Of a stretch of DNA of 64,000 nt, positions 7,080 to 16,591 are shown in pieces. The DNA lies in assembly GCA_019752335.1 (NCBI GenBank), contig JAIEMJ010000030.1:1-64000 (forward strand), given 5' to 3'. A program made the position numbers and the translations under genes. The notes beneath the pieces are model-generated. The model was not told the DNA's origin, did not search any database, and saw only the letters and a program-made list of their open reading frames with translations. The first letter of the stretch is position 1. Every line of letters starts with the position of its first letter. Source of the stretch: Bryobacteraceae bacterium (GTDB taxonomy: Bacteria > Acidobacteriota > Terriglobia > Bryobacterales > Bryobacteraceae).

Positions 7080-9884
7080 TTGGCCATGCACCACGATCCG
7101 CGCGAGCATGTCGCCCACCTTGTCGGCCATCTGGCGCACTACCTGCCCGCACAGGGGCCCATCGGCGTCTTTATCCATCACAATACGCTGCACGCCTTTG
7201 AGAACCTGCCATTTGAGGAAGGGGTGGTGGCGGCGGCCCGGCTTTACGGCACCGAGCCGTTCATGAGCGAGGCTGCCTACCGGCGCGATCTGGACCGTGG
7301 CCGCATCCAGGCCCGCGACCTGGACACGGTGCTCGCCGAAGAGCCGAATGAGCCGATCATCGCCGGGCTGGACCGGCGGACGTTGCGCCGCGCCATGCTG
7401 CTGCCGGGTGTGCGTGAATTCGACACGGGAACGGTGGCGTGGCGCTTGGCCGAAGGCGATCTGGCGACCTCAGTGCGTCCGCTCGCGGCACGCGCGCTGT
7501 TTGACCTCTGCGTGAAGCGTAGCAGTGACGCAAGCGAAGAGCGCCGGCCCGCGGCGAGCGCGCGTCCGCTGGACAACATCGTCCACCCCCTGCTGATTCG
7601 CCTGTGTGCCAATTACCTGGATCAGGGCATGGCCTATTGGCCGATGCCCAATCGCGCGCTCGGTTTCCTGGGCGCGGTGCGCGAATTGATGTCGCAGCCG
7701 GTATTTTTCGCGCCACACGGTCTGCGCGGCGTCGCGGAAGCCTTTCGCCGGCAGAACGGCCAGGATGCGACGGCGGTATTGCTGTCGTTGCTGCAGGAGT
7801 TGCAGGTAGAGGACACCGAGGAATTCCTGCGCGACGAACTCCTCGCCTTGCCCGGCTGGGCGGGGCTCTTCCACCGTCTGGAAGAAGAACCCGAACTGGC
7901 GCCCTACCAGCACGTCCGCGCGTCGTTGCTGGACTATCTCGCGGTACGGGTGACCTTGTTGGCGGTAGCCACGAACGACGGTGACGAAGGGGAACTGCCC
8001 GCCGTGGGCGCGCAGCGCGCAAACCCTGAAGGCGCCCGGCTGGCTCGCGCCGCATTACTCTTCGACGCGCTTTCGTCGCTCAACTTCACGGCGGATCGCC
8101 TACGGAGCCTGTCCGCGACGGACTTTGCCCGGCTGGAACGCGAAGTACAGGCTTGCGACGGGATGGAACGGCGGCGCCTTTTTCACTTGGCCTATGAGCG
8201 GCGGCACGAGACCGAGATTCTCTCGCCGATCGCACAGCATCGGGGCGAAGCGGTAACCCTGCCGCCCACGGATGAAGCGCGCCCGACGGCGCAGGTATTT
8301 TTCTGCATTGATGAGCGCGAAGAGTCGATCCGGCGGCATCTGGAGGAAGTAGCACCCACGGTGCGCACGTTCGGCGCGGCTGGGTTCTTCGGCGTGGCGA
8401 TGCACTTCACCGGCATTGACGACGCGCACGGTGCGGCATTGTGCCCCGTGGTGGTGAAACCCGGGCACGCCATCGCGGAGCAGCCTCACGCGGCAGACGA
8501 ACACCTGTTGGGTGTTCGCAAAGCGCGACGCCGTATCTGGTCGCAGATCTCCCATGCGCTCTACGTCTCCTCCCGTTCGCTGGTGCGCGGTTGGGTGAGC
8601 ACGGCGCTGCTGGGCCTATTCTCGCTGGCGCCGCTGATCACCCGCGTCCTGGCGCCACGCACGGCGGGCCGCTTGCGCGAGCGCCTGCACGAAGCCTTCT
8701 TCCCGGAGCCGCGCACCGCGCTCGCTTTTGCCAGCCAGGAAAAAGTGGCTGGGGACCCGCACCACGAACTCGACCTGGGCTTTACAACGCAGGAGAAGAT
8801 TGACCGGGTGAGCGGGTTGCTGCGCGGCGCGGGCCTGGTGCGCAACTTCTCGCGCATCATAGTCGTATTGGGGCACGGGTCGACCTCGCTCAACAATCCG
8901 CACGAATCGGCGCACGATTGCGGCGCTTGCGGCGGCCGTCGCGGCGGTCCCAACGGCCGCATCTTCGCGGCGATGGCCAACCGCCCGGGCGTCCGCGCCG
9001 GGCTGAAGGCCATGGGCATCGAAGTGCCCGAGGATACCTGGTTCGTGGGCGGCTACCACGATACATGCAGTGACCTGGTGGAACTCTACGACCTGGATGC
9101 GTTGCCGGCTACCCACCAGGGCGACTTGGCCACCATCCGCGGCCAGTTGGATCGCGCCCGGGCGCTCGACGCGCACGAACGGTCGCGGCGGTTTGAAGCT
9201 TTCGAAGAGTCGCGCGACGCGAACTTGGCCTTGCTCCATGTGGAAGAGCGGGCGGAGCATCTGGCGCAGCCGCGTCCGGAGTACGGCCACTGCACCAATG
9301 CCGTTTGCTATGTCGGCCGGCGCGATTCCCTGCGCGGTTTGTTTCTAGACCGCCGCGCCTTCCTGGTTTCCTACGACGCCACGGTCGACCCGGATGACAC
9401 TTTCCTGAAGCGTCAACTGGGCGCGGTGATTCTTGTTTGCAGCGGCATTAGTCTGGAATACTATTTCTCTTTCGTCGACAACGAAGGCTATGGCTGCGGC
9501 ACGAAATTACCGCACAACATTACGGGCCTGGTGGGGGTAATGAATGGCCACGCGAGTGACTTGCGCACCGGCCTCCCTTGGCAGATGGTGGAAATCCACG
9601 AGCCGGTCCGAATTCTTTTCGTGATCGAAACGACGCCGGTACGGCTGGAGGCAACCATCCTTTCGAATCCGTACAATGCCAACCTAGCCAAGCATCGTTG
9701 GATCCGGCTGGCGACGCTCGACCCCGAGACCGGCGCGGTCCACGTGCGGAGGGACCATGGTTATGAGCCCTTCGTCCCCGAAGCGTCCGGCACACCCGTG
9801 GTGGCCACTTCGATGGACTGGTATCACGGCAAGCGGAAGCATCTGCCCATTGCGAAGATCGCCGCCGGGGCGGGAAAGCACTAA
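7080..9884 (+). CDS. dabA: DabA: DUF2309 zinc subunit of an inorganic-carbon transporter
   Basis: UPF0753/DUF2309 family protein of about 930 residues, the cytoplasmic beta-carbonic-anhydrase-like subunit of DAB complexes, which trap CO2 as bicarbonate using ion flux through DabB. The four zinc-site residues known for DabA are all present with correct spacing: C409 and D411 in FFCIDERE, H599 in VLGHGS, and C614, exactly 15 residues later. The family start FIHHNTLHAFE is also present. Translation may begin at the TTG at 7080, directly after the SulP stop, or at the ATG at 7086; GGGAG at 7069-7073 serves either. DabB follows with no gap. The annotation is firm from motifs; activity in this organism is inferred. 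Confidence 0.92.
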   Translation: MAMHHDPREHVAHLVGHLAHYLPAQGPIGVFIHHNTLHAFENLPFEEGVVAAARLYGTEPFMSEAAYRRDLDRGRIQARDLDTVLAEEPNEPIIAGLDRRTLRRAMLLPGVREFDTGTVAWRLAEGDLATSVRPLAARALFDLCVKRSSDASEERRPAASARPLDNIVHPLLIRLCANYLDQGMAYWPMPNRALGFLGAVRELMSQPVFFAPHGLRGVAEAFRRQNGQDATAVLLSLLQELQVEDTEEFLRDELLALPGWAGLFHRLEEEPELAPYQHVRASLLDYLAVRVTLLAVATNDGDEGELPAVGAQRANPEGARLARAALLFDALSSLNFTADRLRSLSATDFARLEREVQACDGMERRRLFHLAYERRHETEILSPIAQHRGEAVTLPPTDEARPTAQVFFCIDEREESIRRHLEEVAPTVRTFGAAGFFGVAMHFTGIDDAHGAALCPVVVKPGHAIAEQPHAADEHLLGVRKARRRIWSQISHALYVSSRSLVRGWVSTALLGLFSLAPLITRVLAPRTAGRLRERLHEAFFPEPRTALAFASQEKVAGDPHHELDLGFTTQEKIDRVSGLLRGAGLVRNFSRIIVVLGHGSTSLNNPHESAHDCGACGGRRGGPNGRIFAAMANRPGVRAGLKAMGIEVPEDTWFVGGYHDTCSDLVELYDLDALPATHQGDLATIRGQLDRARALDAHERSRRFEAFEESRDANLALLHVEERAEHLAQPRPEYGHCTNAVCYVGRRDSLRGLFLDRRAFLVSYDATVDPDDTFLKRQLGAVILVCSGISLEYYFSFVDNEGYGCGTKLPHNITGLVGVMNGHASDLRTGLPWQMVEIHEPVRILFVIETTPVRLEATILSNPYNANLAKHRWIRLATLDPETGAVHVRRDHGYEPFVPEASGTPVVATSMDWYHGKRKHLPIAKIAAGAGKH

Positions 9885-11213
9885 ATGGAAACGTCCGCGA
9901 TCCTCTTGTGCCTGCTGGTAGCCGCGCCTGGTTTGGCGTTTCTCACTCTATCGCTTTCCTGGCTCCTCGGCGCCGAATTGCCCGAGCACTGGGTGACGCG
10001 GCTGACGCGCCTGACGTTTGCCGTGAGCGGCGGGGCGTTTACGGCCCTCGTGGTGATCCTCGCCATGCAGGGCGAGTTCCGAGTCAGCGCGCATCTCGGC
10101 GACTGGTTCCGCGTCCACCACTACACGTTTCCGCTCGTTCTTCTGAGCGATTCTCTCAGTCTCCCAATGTTGGGCTTGACGATTCTGCTTACTTCTCTGA
10201 TTGCGGCGTTTTCGAAGACGTACCTGCATCGTGAAGCGGGGTTTCTGCGCTTTTATCTGCAGTTGCACCTATATTTCTTTGGGGCGCTGTTAGTGCTCGC
10301 CGCCGGCTCGTTTGACTTACTGATCGGGGGTTGGGAGTTAGTGGGCATTTCCTCCGTTCTGTTGATTGCCTTTTTCGAGAACCGCACGGGACCCGTGCGC
10401 AACGCGATCCGGGTCTTCGCCACTTATCGTACTTGCGACATCGGTTTGCTGGTGGGCGTCTTCCTGATGCATCGTTGGGCGGATACGGCTACTTACAGCG
10501 ATTTATTCTCCGCGGGCGAACTCCACGGGACCGAGGCAATCATCGTCGCTCTGGCGTTGCTTTTTGCCGCCAGCGGCAAGTCGGCGCAATTGCCGTTTTC
10601 GGGTTGGCTACCGCGGGCGATGGAAGGCCCTACGCCGTCGAGCGCCATCTTCTACGGCGCGATCTCGGTCCATCTCGGCGCTTACTTACTCCTGCGCGCG
10701 GAGCCGATTTTGCTGGCCTCGCCTGTCTCGGCGACCTGCGTCGTGCTGGTGGGCGGACTCACCGCCATGTACGGCACGCTCTCCAGCCGCACCTGCTCCG
10801 ACGCCAAGACCAATCTCGCACTCGCGGCGCTGTCACAGCTCGGACTTATTTTCGTCGAAATCGGACTAGGCCTTACGACTCTGGCGCTCTTCCACATGAT
10901 CGGGCACGCGATCGTCCGCACCCTGCATTTCCTGCGCGCTCCTTCCATGCTGCACGACTTTCATCAGCTCCATTCGGCAGCCGGCGGACCCCTTCCGGTC
11001 ACCGGCGAGCATTACGACCAGTGGCTGCCGCTTCGACTGCGGCTGTGGCTCTACCGCTTCGCGATGGACCGCGGCCACCTCGACCATCTGATTGACCGAT
11101 GCTTCGCGGATCCCCTTCAGCGTCTCTCGAGCTGGCTGGCCGGACCGGTTGCCGCACCCGCACCGCGCACCCCACAGCGCGCCCTCAACAATGTGGCGGA
11201 GGGGCTGGACTAA
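9885..11213 (+). CDS. dabB: DabB: NuoL-like proton-channel partner of DabA
   Basis: Membrane protein of 442 residues in the NuoL/MrpA antiporter family (Proton_antipo_M), with about a dozen hydrophobic segments. It keeps the two ion-path residues typical of active antiporter subunits: Glu 151 in GGWELVGISS and Lys 232 in ASGKSAQLPFSGWLPRAM, followed by the EGPTPSSA block. It is shorter than NuoL, lacking the long lateral helix, as DabB proteins are. Its ATG directly follows the DabA stop, which argues for translation in one complex. The isolated position, with no other nuo genes, rules against respiratory complex I. Confidence 0.88.
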   Translation: METSAILLCLLVAAPGLAFLTLSLSWLLGAELPEHWVTRLTRLTFAVSGGAFTALVVILAMQGEFRVSAHLGDWFRVHHYTFPLVLLSDSLSLPMLGLTILLTSLIAAFSKTYLHREAGFLRFYLQLHLYFFGALLVLAAGSFDLLIGGWELVGISSVLLIAFFENRTGPVRNAIRVFATYRTCDIGLLVGVFLMHRWADTATYSDLFSAGELHGTEAIIVALALLFAASGKSAQLPFSGWLPRAMEGPTPSSAIFYGAISVHLGAYLLLRAEPILLASPVSATCVVLVGGLTAMYGTLSSRTCSDAKTNLALAALSQLGLIFVEIGLGLTTLALFHMIGHAIVRTLHFLRAPSMLHDFHQLHSAAGGPLPVTGEHYDQWLPLRLRLWLYRFAMDRGHLDHLIDRCFADPLQRLSSWLAGPVAAPAPRTPQRALNNVAEGLD

Positions 11214-11218
11214 ACACA

Positions 11219-12589
11219 ATGCTACTCGCCGCCGTCCTCATTCCCCTCCTTGGCTCCCTGCTAGCGTGGCGCGCAGGCGAACACGCGCGCCGCATCGCTC
11301 ACGCCGCGGTGTTGCTCAGCCTGTTAGCCACGCTCATCAACCTCTACGCGGTGAGCAACGGAGGCCGCGTCGATGCCCCTTACCTCAGTGCCGACGCCGT
11401 CAACGCCCTGCCCATGGCGGTGTTCGCCGCGTTGAGCTTGGCGACCCTGGCCTTGTTGCCGAAGCGTGAATGGTCCGCGCGGGTTTTTGCCGAGATCCCC
11501 TTGGTGCTCGCGGCAACGCTTACCGCCTACGCCGCCGAACACCTGGCGTTGCTGGGTGCGGCGTGGCTACTGGCATCGTGGCCGCTGCTCTTCGACGGCG
11601 AACGTTCGCTCTACGCGCGGGGCGTGGTGTTGGGCAGCGTGCTCGCTTTGCAGGGCTCCATCTTCCTGATTGGCACCAGCAGCGGCTCGTTTGAGTTGCA
11701 AGTGCTCCAGGCATCCCACGGTGCTCCGGGCGGGGTATGGGCTTTCGGATTGCTCGCACTCGCCATCTTCCTCCGCAAGGGAATCTTTCCGCTCCACTCG
11801 TGGCCAGCGGCGGCCTTCGAAAGAGGTTCGCTGTTGCCCGCTGCCTTGCTGGTGAATGGGCATCTGGGTGCGTTCCTGCTCGCGCGAGTTGGCTTGCCCC
11901 TATTCCCCGCCATCTCGCGTGAGTTTTTTCCGCTGCTCGCGGACCTCGCTCTTTTCACCGCGGCACTGGCCGCCGTGGCGGCTATCGCGGAACGCTCCCC
12001 GCGCCGCATGCTCGGCCTCCTGCTCGTCAGCCAAGCCTCCATCGTCCTGGCTGGCCTGGAGAGCCTGACACCGGAGGGAGTAACGGGGGCGCTGGTGCAG
12101 TGGATGGTGGTGTCCGGCGCTACTACCGGACTCTGCGGCGTCTATCAGGCGCTCGAAAGCCGGGTGGATCAACTCGGCCAGCGCAGCGGCTTCCTCGGTC
12201 TCGCCAACATCGCTCCCCGGCTCAGCGTTTTCTTTGTCGTCTGCGGACTCGCGCTCGTCGGCCTTCCCGGCACCCTAGGCTTCGCCGCCGAGGACTTACT
12301 CCTGCATGGCACCCTCCAATCGCATCCCTGGATCGGGCTCGCACTGCCGCTGGCCACGGCGCTTAACGCCTTCAGTATCTTCCGGCTCTTCGCCCGGCTC
12401 TTTCTGGGAAGGCCGATTCTGCCCTCCACGATCTCGCTGGACGCTCTCCCGCGCGAACGCTGGGCGCTGGGCGCCATCGTCGTCTTCCTCGTCGCGGGAG
12501 GACTGATGCCGGGCCAACTGGTGAAGCTGCAATCGTCCGCCGCCGACGCCATCGTCGCGTCGCTCCACACTTTGGTTTCGAAGCGGTAG
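11219..12589 (+). CDS. Second DabB-like antiporter-family membrane protein
   Basis: 456-residue polytopic membrane protein related to NuoM/NuoN-type antiporter subunits, starting 5 bases after dabB (GGAGGGG about 16 bases upstream). The longer frame from 11099 overlaps dabB and is not used. The block FLRKGIFPLHSWPAAAF keeps the TM7 lysine (K187), and RRMLGLLLVSQASIVLAGLE resembles the TM8 region. The TM5 glutamate found in active subunits appears replaced: GAAWLLASW has Leu 117 where WELVG has Glu. It may be a structural or regulatory paralogue that pairs with DabB, or a second half-channel. Classical dabAB loci have one such gene, so a second is unusual. Family assignment is moderate; function is inferred. 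Confidence 0.75.
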   Translation: MLLAAVLIPLLGSLLAWRAGEHARRIAHAAVLLSLLATLINLYAVSNGGRVDAPYLSADAVNALPMAVFAALSLATLALLPKREWSARVFAEIPLVLAATLTAYAAEHLALLGAAWLLASWPLLFDGERSLYARGVVLGSVLALQGSIFLIGTSSGSFELQVLQASHGAPGGVWAFGLLALAIFLRKGIFPLHSWPAAAFERGSLLPAALLVNGHLGAFLLARVGLPLFPAISREFFPLLADLALFTAALAAVAAIAERSPRRMLGLLLVSQASIVLAGLESLTPEGVTGALVQWMVVSGATTGLCGVYQALESRVDQLGQRSGFLGLANIAPRLSVFFVVCGLALVGLPGTLGFAAEDLLLHGTLQSHPWIGLALPLATALNAFSIFRLFARLFLGRPILPSTISLDALPRERWALGAIVVFLVAGGLMPGQLVKLQSSAADAIVASLHTLVSKR

Positions 12590-12649
12590 AAAAAAGTAAA
12601 TCCGATTTCGTTCGGCTTCCGTAGTACTCTTCTGAAAGAAGTGCTACGC

Positions 12650-15600
12650 ATGCGCCATGGATTTCTCCTATTCGTTACGCTCACTCCCCTGCTCGCGGCC
12701 CAATCCACGGCCACGCTCTCTGGTTATGTCCAGGACGCCCAGCAGGGCGCGCTCCGCGATGCCGCGCTAACTCTACGCGACACGGGCAAGGGCTTTATCC
12801 GCCAGATAAACAGCGACGAACGCGGCGCCTTCGTCTTTTCGGCCTTGGAGCCGAGCACTTACGAGCTTTCGACGGAGAGACCCGGTTTCCGCCCGGCGCG
12901 CTGGCCGGCGATCGTGATCAACGCCAATGACCAACGCTCGCTGCGCCTCACTCTGCAAGTGGCGGCGCGGGACGAAACCATCGTAGTTACCGATGAGACA
13001 CCCCTGGTGCGCGAGAGCCCCGCAGTGGCCACCTCGGTGGACCGCGCGTTCATCGCCAATCAGCCGCTGAACGGGCGGACTTTTCAGACGCTCATCAGCC
13101 TGTCGCCCGGCGTCGTCTTCACCCCTTCGACGCTGCCGGATCAGGGGCAGTTTTCAGTGAATGGCCAACGCACCGGCACCAACTACTTCACGGTGGACGG
13201 CGTCGGCGCCAACTTTGGGCTGCCCTTTGCCACCACGCCGTATGAGGGCGCGGGCGGCGGCACGCCGTCGTTCTCTTCGCAGGGCAGCACCAGCGCTTTA
13301 GCGTCGGTGGACGCGGTGCAGGAGTTCACGATTCAGACCTCCACTTACGCTCCGGAGTACGGCCGCCAACCTGGCGCGCAAGTCGCCATTGTGACGCGCT
13401 CTGGCACGAATCAATTTCACGGCAGCGCGTTCCACTATCTGCGCAACGACAAGCTCGACGCCAACAACTGGTTCGGGAATCGCAATGGCCTGAGCCGTCC
13501 GCCGCTGCGGCAGAACGACTTCGGCGTTACCGCCGGTGGGCCCATCGTGCGCAACCGCACGTTTTTCTTTGCCTCCTACGAAGGCCTGCGGCTCATCCAG
13601 CCGGTCATTTCCGTACCGTCGCGCGTGCCGTCCTTGGCCGCCCGGCAGCAGGCCACGGGAGCGGTAAAGTCGCTGCTTGAGGCCTACCCGCTCCCCGTAG
13701 CGCCGCCCCTGGCCGACGCACCCGCCGAGACACCCTACGTCACCAGCTTCTCTAACCCCTCGCATCTGGACGCCACCAGCGTCCGCGTAGATCATGCCGT
13801 TTCGCGGCGGTTGACGGTGTTCGGGCGCTTCAACGAAGCGCCTTCGGAGAACCGGGAACGCGGCCGTTTTGCGACACCGAGCTTCGTGGCTACGCTGGGC
13901 GGTGGCACGCGCACCGTCACCTCGGGAGCGACGCTGTTACTCTCGCCGAATTTCACCAATGACTTACGCTTCAATTGGAGCCGCGCCGTTGCGTCGCAGG
14001 TTTATACGCAAGATACCTTCGGCGGCGCGAAGTTACTCCCGCGCGACTTACTCTTTCCCTCCTTCGCGGACCCGGCCACGTCGCTCTACTATGTCACCAT
14101 CGGCGCCAACGACGAAAATACCCTGAGCCCAGGCACCTTCAGCCGGAATACCCAGCGCCAGTGGAACGTGGTGGATACCGCGAGCTGGAATCGCGGCGCG
14201 CATGCCGTGAAGTTCGGCGTGGACTTACGGCGGCTGGCGCCCTCCATCGGTGGCCGTTTGTTCAGTAAGACCCTCACTTTTCCCACGATCACTGCACTTA
14301 CTACCGGCGTGGTGCCGACGGGCGATATCCGCCAAGTGAGTAACTACCTGGAACCGCGCTACTTGAATTTCTCCGCCTTCGTGCAGGACGCCTGGCGCGT
14401 GAACGCACGTCTCACGCTCACTTACGGTTTGCGCTGGGAAGTAAATCCCGCGCCCTCTGAAGCTAATGGCAACTTGCCATTTACGCTCACCGGCCTCGAC
14501 AACCCGCCATCGGCTAAACTGGCGCCCGCGGGGAGCCGGCTGTACAACACCACTTACGCGAACTTCGCCCCTCGCATAGGCCTCGCTTATCAGCCCTTCG
14601 CGGGCCACGGCACTGTGCTGCGACTGGGTTTCGGCACGTTCTATGACCTGGGCTACGCCTTTACCGGAACGGCGTTCACGCCCGGCAATTACCCCTTCTC
14701 CCGCATTCGGACCGTGACCAATACGCCCCTCACGGATCCGGTCTTTTTCTCCGAAGTCGGACCCCAGAATCTAAACCCCCCGTATCCGCGCCTCTTCGAT
14801 TACGACGACAACTACCGGCTGCCTTACTCGCTGCAATATAGCTTCGCCATCGAGCAGCCGTTGGGCGCGAAGAGTTCGCTCTCGGCCTCCTACGTGGGCT
14901 CGGCGGGGCGCCGGTTGGCGCGCGTGGAAAGCCTGCGGCCGCAGGTGCTACAGAACCCGCTCTTTACCCGGGTGGATACCGTGAACAACGGTGGTTACTC
15001 CGATTACCATTCGCTCCAGATGCAATTCCAACGCCGCATGAGCCGCGGATGGAACGCGCTGTTCTCGTACACGCTAGCCAAGTCGCTCGACACGGCTTCG
15101 GACGAGTCGATCACGAATCTACAGGCCCCGCTCACGCGGCTGAGCGCCGCTTCGGACCGCGGACCCTCGGCCTTCGACATCCGGCAAGCCTTCACCGGCG
15201 CGATGAGCTACGAGATTCCCAGCTTTTCGCAAAACCGCGCCGTCCGGGCCGTATTGCGCGGTTTCGCGCTCGATGCCATCGTGCGCGCTCGTACGGCGAC
15301 GCCGGTCACCGTGGTGACGGGGCGCGATCCCTTAGGGCTCGGATTAACGAACGTCGCCCGTCCGGACTTGGTGCCCGGCCAGCCGCTTTATCTCAATAGC
15401 GACACCCTTCCCGGCGGCCGGCGCTTCAATCCCGCCGCCTTCGATGGCGCAACGCCGCTGGCCCAAGCTCGCCAAGGCACGCTCGGCCGCGGCACGCTCC
15501 GCGGCTTCGGCCAGCAACAGGTTGACCTCTCCTTGCGCCGCCGCGTTCGCCTAACCGAAACCATCGGGCTCGATTTCCGGGTGGACGCCTTTAATCTCAC

Positions 15601-15760
15601 CAACACGCCCAATTTCGCTAACCCGATTGGCGTGCTCACCAACACGAATTTCGGGCGCTCCACGCAAATCGTCAGCACTTCGAGCGCCGGCGGACTCAAC
15701 CCGCTCTTTCAGACCGGTGGTCCGCGCTCTCTCCAGTTGTCCCTCAAGTTACAGTTCTAA
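12650..15760 (+). CDS. Oar-like TonB-dependent outer-membrane receptor
   Basis: Outer-membrane protein of about 1036 residues. A signal peptide ends at LLAAQ. Next comes a carboxypeptidase-regulatory/beta-sandwich domain (roughly residues 25-105: GYVQDAQQGALRDAALTLRD), then a plug-like region with QPLNGRTFQTLISLSPGV and VNGQRTGTNYFTVDGV, and a long beta-barrel ending in SLKLQF with a terminal phenylalanine. This layout is typical of Acidobacteriota receptors. The ATG at 12650 is preferred over the GTG at 12641. The ligand is unknown, but the DUF4198 protein 11 bases downstream, a family linked to metal uptake, suggests a metal complex or its carrier (inference). Confidence 0.88.
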   Translation: MRHGFLLFVTLTPLLAAQSTATLSGYVQDAQQGALRDAALTLRDTGKGFIRQINSDERGAFVFSALEPSTYELSTERPGFRPARWPAIVINANDQRSLRLTLQVAARDETIVVTDETPLVRESPAVATSVDRAFIANQPLNGRTFQTLISLSPGVVFTPSTLPDQGQFSVNGQRTGTNYFTVDGVGANFGLPFATTPYEGAGGGTPSFSSQGSTSALASVDAVQEFTIQTSTYAPEYGRQPGAQVAIVTRSGTNQFHGSAFHYLRNDKLDANNWFGNRNGLSRPPLRQNDFGVTAGGPIVRNRTFFFASYEGLRLIQPVISVPSRVPSLAARQQATGAVKSLLEAYPLPVAPPLADAPAETPYVTSFSNPSHLDATSVRVDHAVSRRLTVFGRFNEAPSENRERGRFATPSFVATLGGGTRTVTSGATLLLSPNFTNDLRFNWSRAVASQVYTQDTFGGAKLLPRDLLFPSFADPATSLYYVTIGANDENTLSPGTFSRNTQRQWNVVDTASWNRGAHAVKFGVDLRRLAPSIGGRLFSKTLTFPTITALTTGVVPTGDIRQVSNYLEPRYLNFSAFVQDAWRVNARLTLTYGLRWEVNPAPSEANGNLPFTLTGLDNPPSAKLAPAGSRLYNTTYANFAPRIGLAYQPFAGHGTVLRLGFGTFYDLGYAFTGTAFTPGNYPFSRIRTVTNTPLTDPVFFSEVGPQNLNPPYPRLFDYDDNYRLPYSLQYSFAIEQPLGAKSSLSASYVGSAGRRLARVESLRPQVLQNPLFTRVDTVNNGGYSDYHSLQMQFQRRMSRGWNALFSYTLAKSLDTASDESITNLQAPLTRLSAASDRGPSAFDIRQAFTGAMSYEIPSFSQNRAVRAVLRGFALDAIVRARTATPVTVVTGRDPLGLGLTNVARPDLVPGQPLYLNSDTLPGGRRFNPAAFDGATPLAQARQGTLGRGTLRGFGQQQVDLSLRRRVRLTETIGLDFRVDAFNLTNTPNFANPIGVLTNTNFGRSTQIVSTSSAGGLNPLFQTGGPRSLQLSLKLQF

Positions 15761-15771
15761 GGAAATTCGCC

Positions 15772-16572
15772 ATGCATCAATTCTTCATTTACTTACTCGC
15801 TGCCCTTCCGGTACTGGGCCACGACCTTTATTTGATGCCCGAGAAGTTCACCACCTCAAAGGGCACTAAGTTACGTCTGGTTTTTCAAAACGGTGACGAA
15901 TTCCCGGAGGGCGTGTCCGCCGTGAAGCCGGACCGGATGCGGAATACGAAGTTACTCTCGCGCGGCGGGCAAGCCGCGATGGAGCAGATCGTTGCCGAGC
16001 CCAAGCGCACCACGGCCGAAGTTCTGGTACCAGCCTCCGGACTCGCCATCCTGACGGCGCAGACCCTACCCAGCCTGATTGAACTCGACCCCGCCAAGTT
16101 CCGCTCCTACTTACAACACGAAAACCTCACCAATGCCCTGGCCTGGCGCGAAAAACACGGGGAAGCTGGCAAGCCCGGCCGCGAGCGTTATAGTAAGTAC
16201 GTCAAGTCGCTGATTCAGGCGGACTCGGTCAGCGATGACCAATTCCGGCAGGCGGCGGGGCTTACTATCGAAATCATCCCCGAGGCGGACCCCTACTCGC
16301 TGCGGCCCGGCGCTTCCCTGCCCGTGCAGGTGCTCTTCCGAGGGAAGCCGGCCGTCGACGTCGCGGTGGAGTCCGCTTGGTTAGAAAACGGCAGGGCCAA
16401 GATGGAGGTCTTCGGCCGCACCGATGCTCAAGGCCGTATTCGTATTCCGGTGAAGGCCGCTGGGCCCCATCGTCTGCACGCCATTGTGATGGAGCGCTGT
16501 GCGGAGCCACGGGCCGCGGACTGGGAGAGCTTTTGGGCTAGCTTCACCTTCGCGATTCCAGCCGCGAAGTAG
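15772..16572 (+). CDS. DUF4198 secreted protein (metal-uptake associated)
   Basis: 266-residue exported protein. The signal peptide ends at LGH, and the mature start HDLYLMPEKF is the hallmark of the DUF4198 family, whose members are often encoded beside nickel/cobalt transporters or TonB receptors. The C-terminal half has the beta-sandwich pattern expected for this family (LPVQVLFRGKPAVDVAVESAW and FGRTDAQGRIRIPVKAAGPH). The AAGGAAA ribosome site and 11-base gap place it in one unit with the upstream receptor. A likely role is periplasmic binding of the imported ligand; the ligand itself is not shown by sequence. Confidence 0.82.
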   Translation: MHQFFIYLLAALPVLGHDLYLMPEKFTTSKGTKLRLVFQNGDEFPEGVSAVKPDRMRNTKLLSRGGQAAMEQIVAEPKRTTAEVLVPASGLAILTAQTLPSLIELDPAKFRSYLQHENLTNALAWREKHGEAGKPGRERYSKYVKSLIQADSVSDDQFRQAAGLTIEIIPEADPYSLRPGASLPVQVLFRGKPAVDVAVESAWLENGRAKMEVFGRTDAQGRIRIPVKAAGPHRLHAIVMERCAEPRAADWESFWASFTFAIPAAK

Positions 16573-16591
16573 TCCCCTATACTGGGAGACG

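Noticed and set aside
9885-12589. NuoL/NuoM-like genes as part of respiratory complex I
   Set aside because: No other nuo genes are present, and the pair directly follows DabA, the known partner of such proteins.
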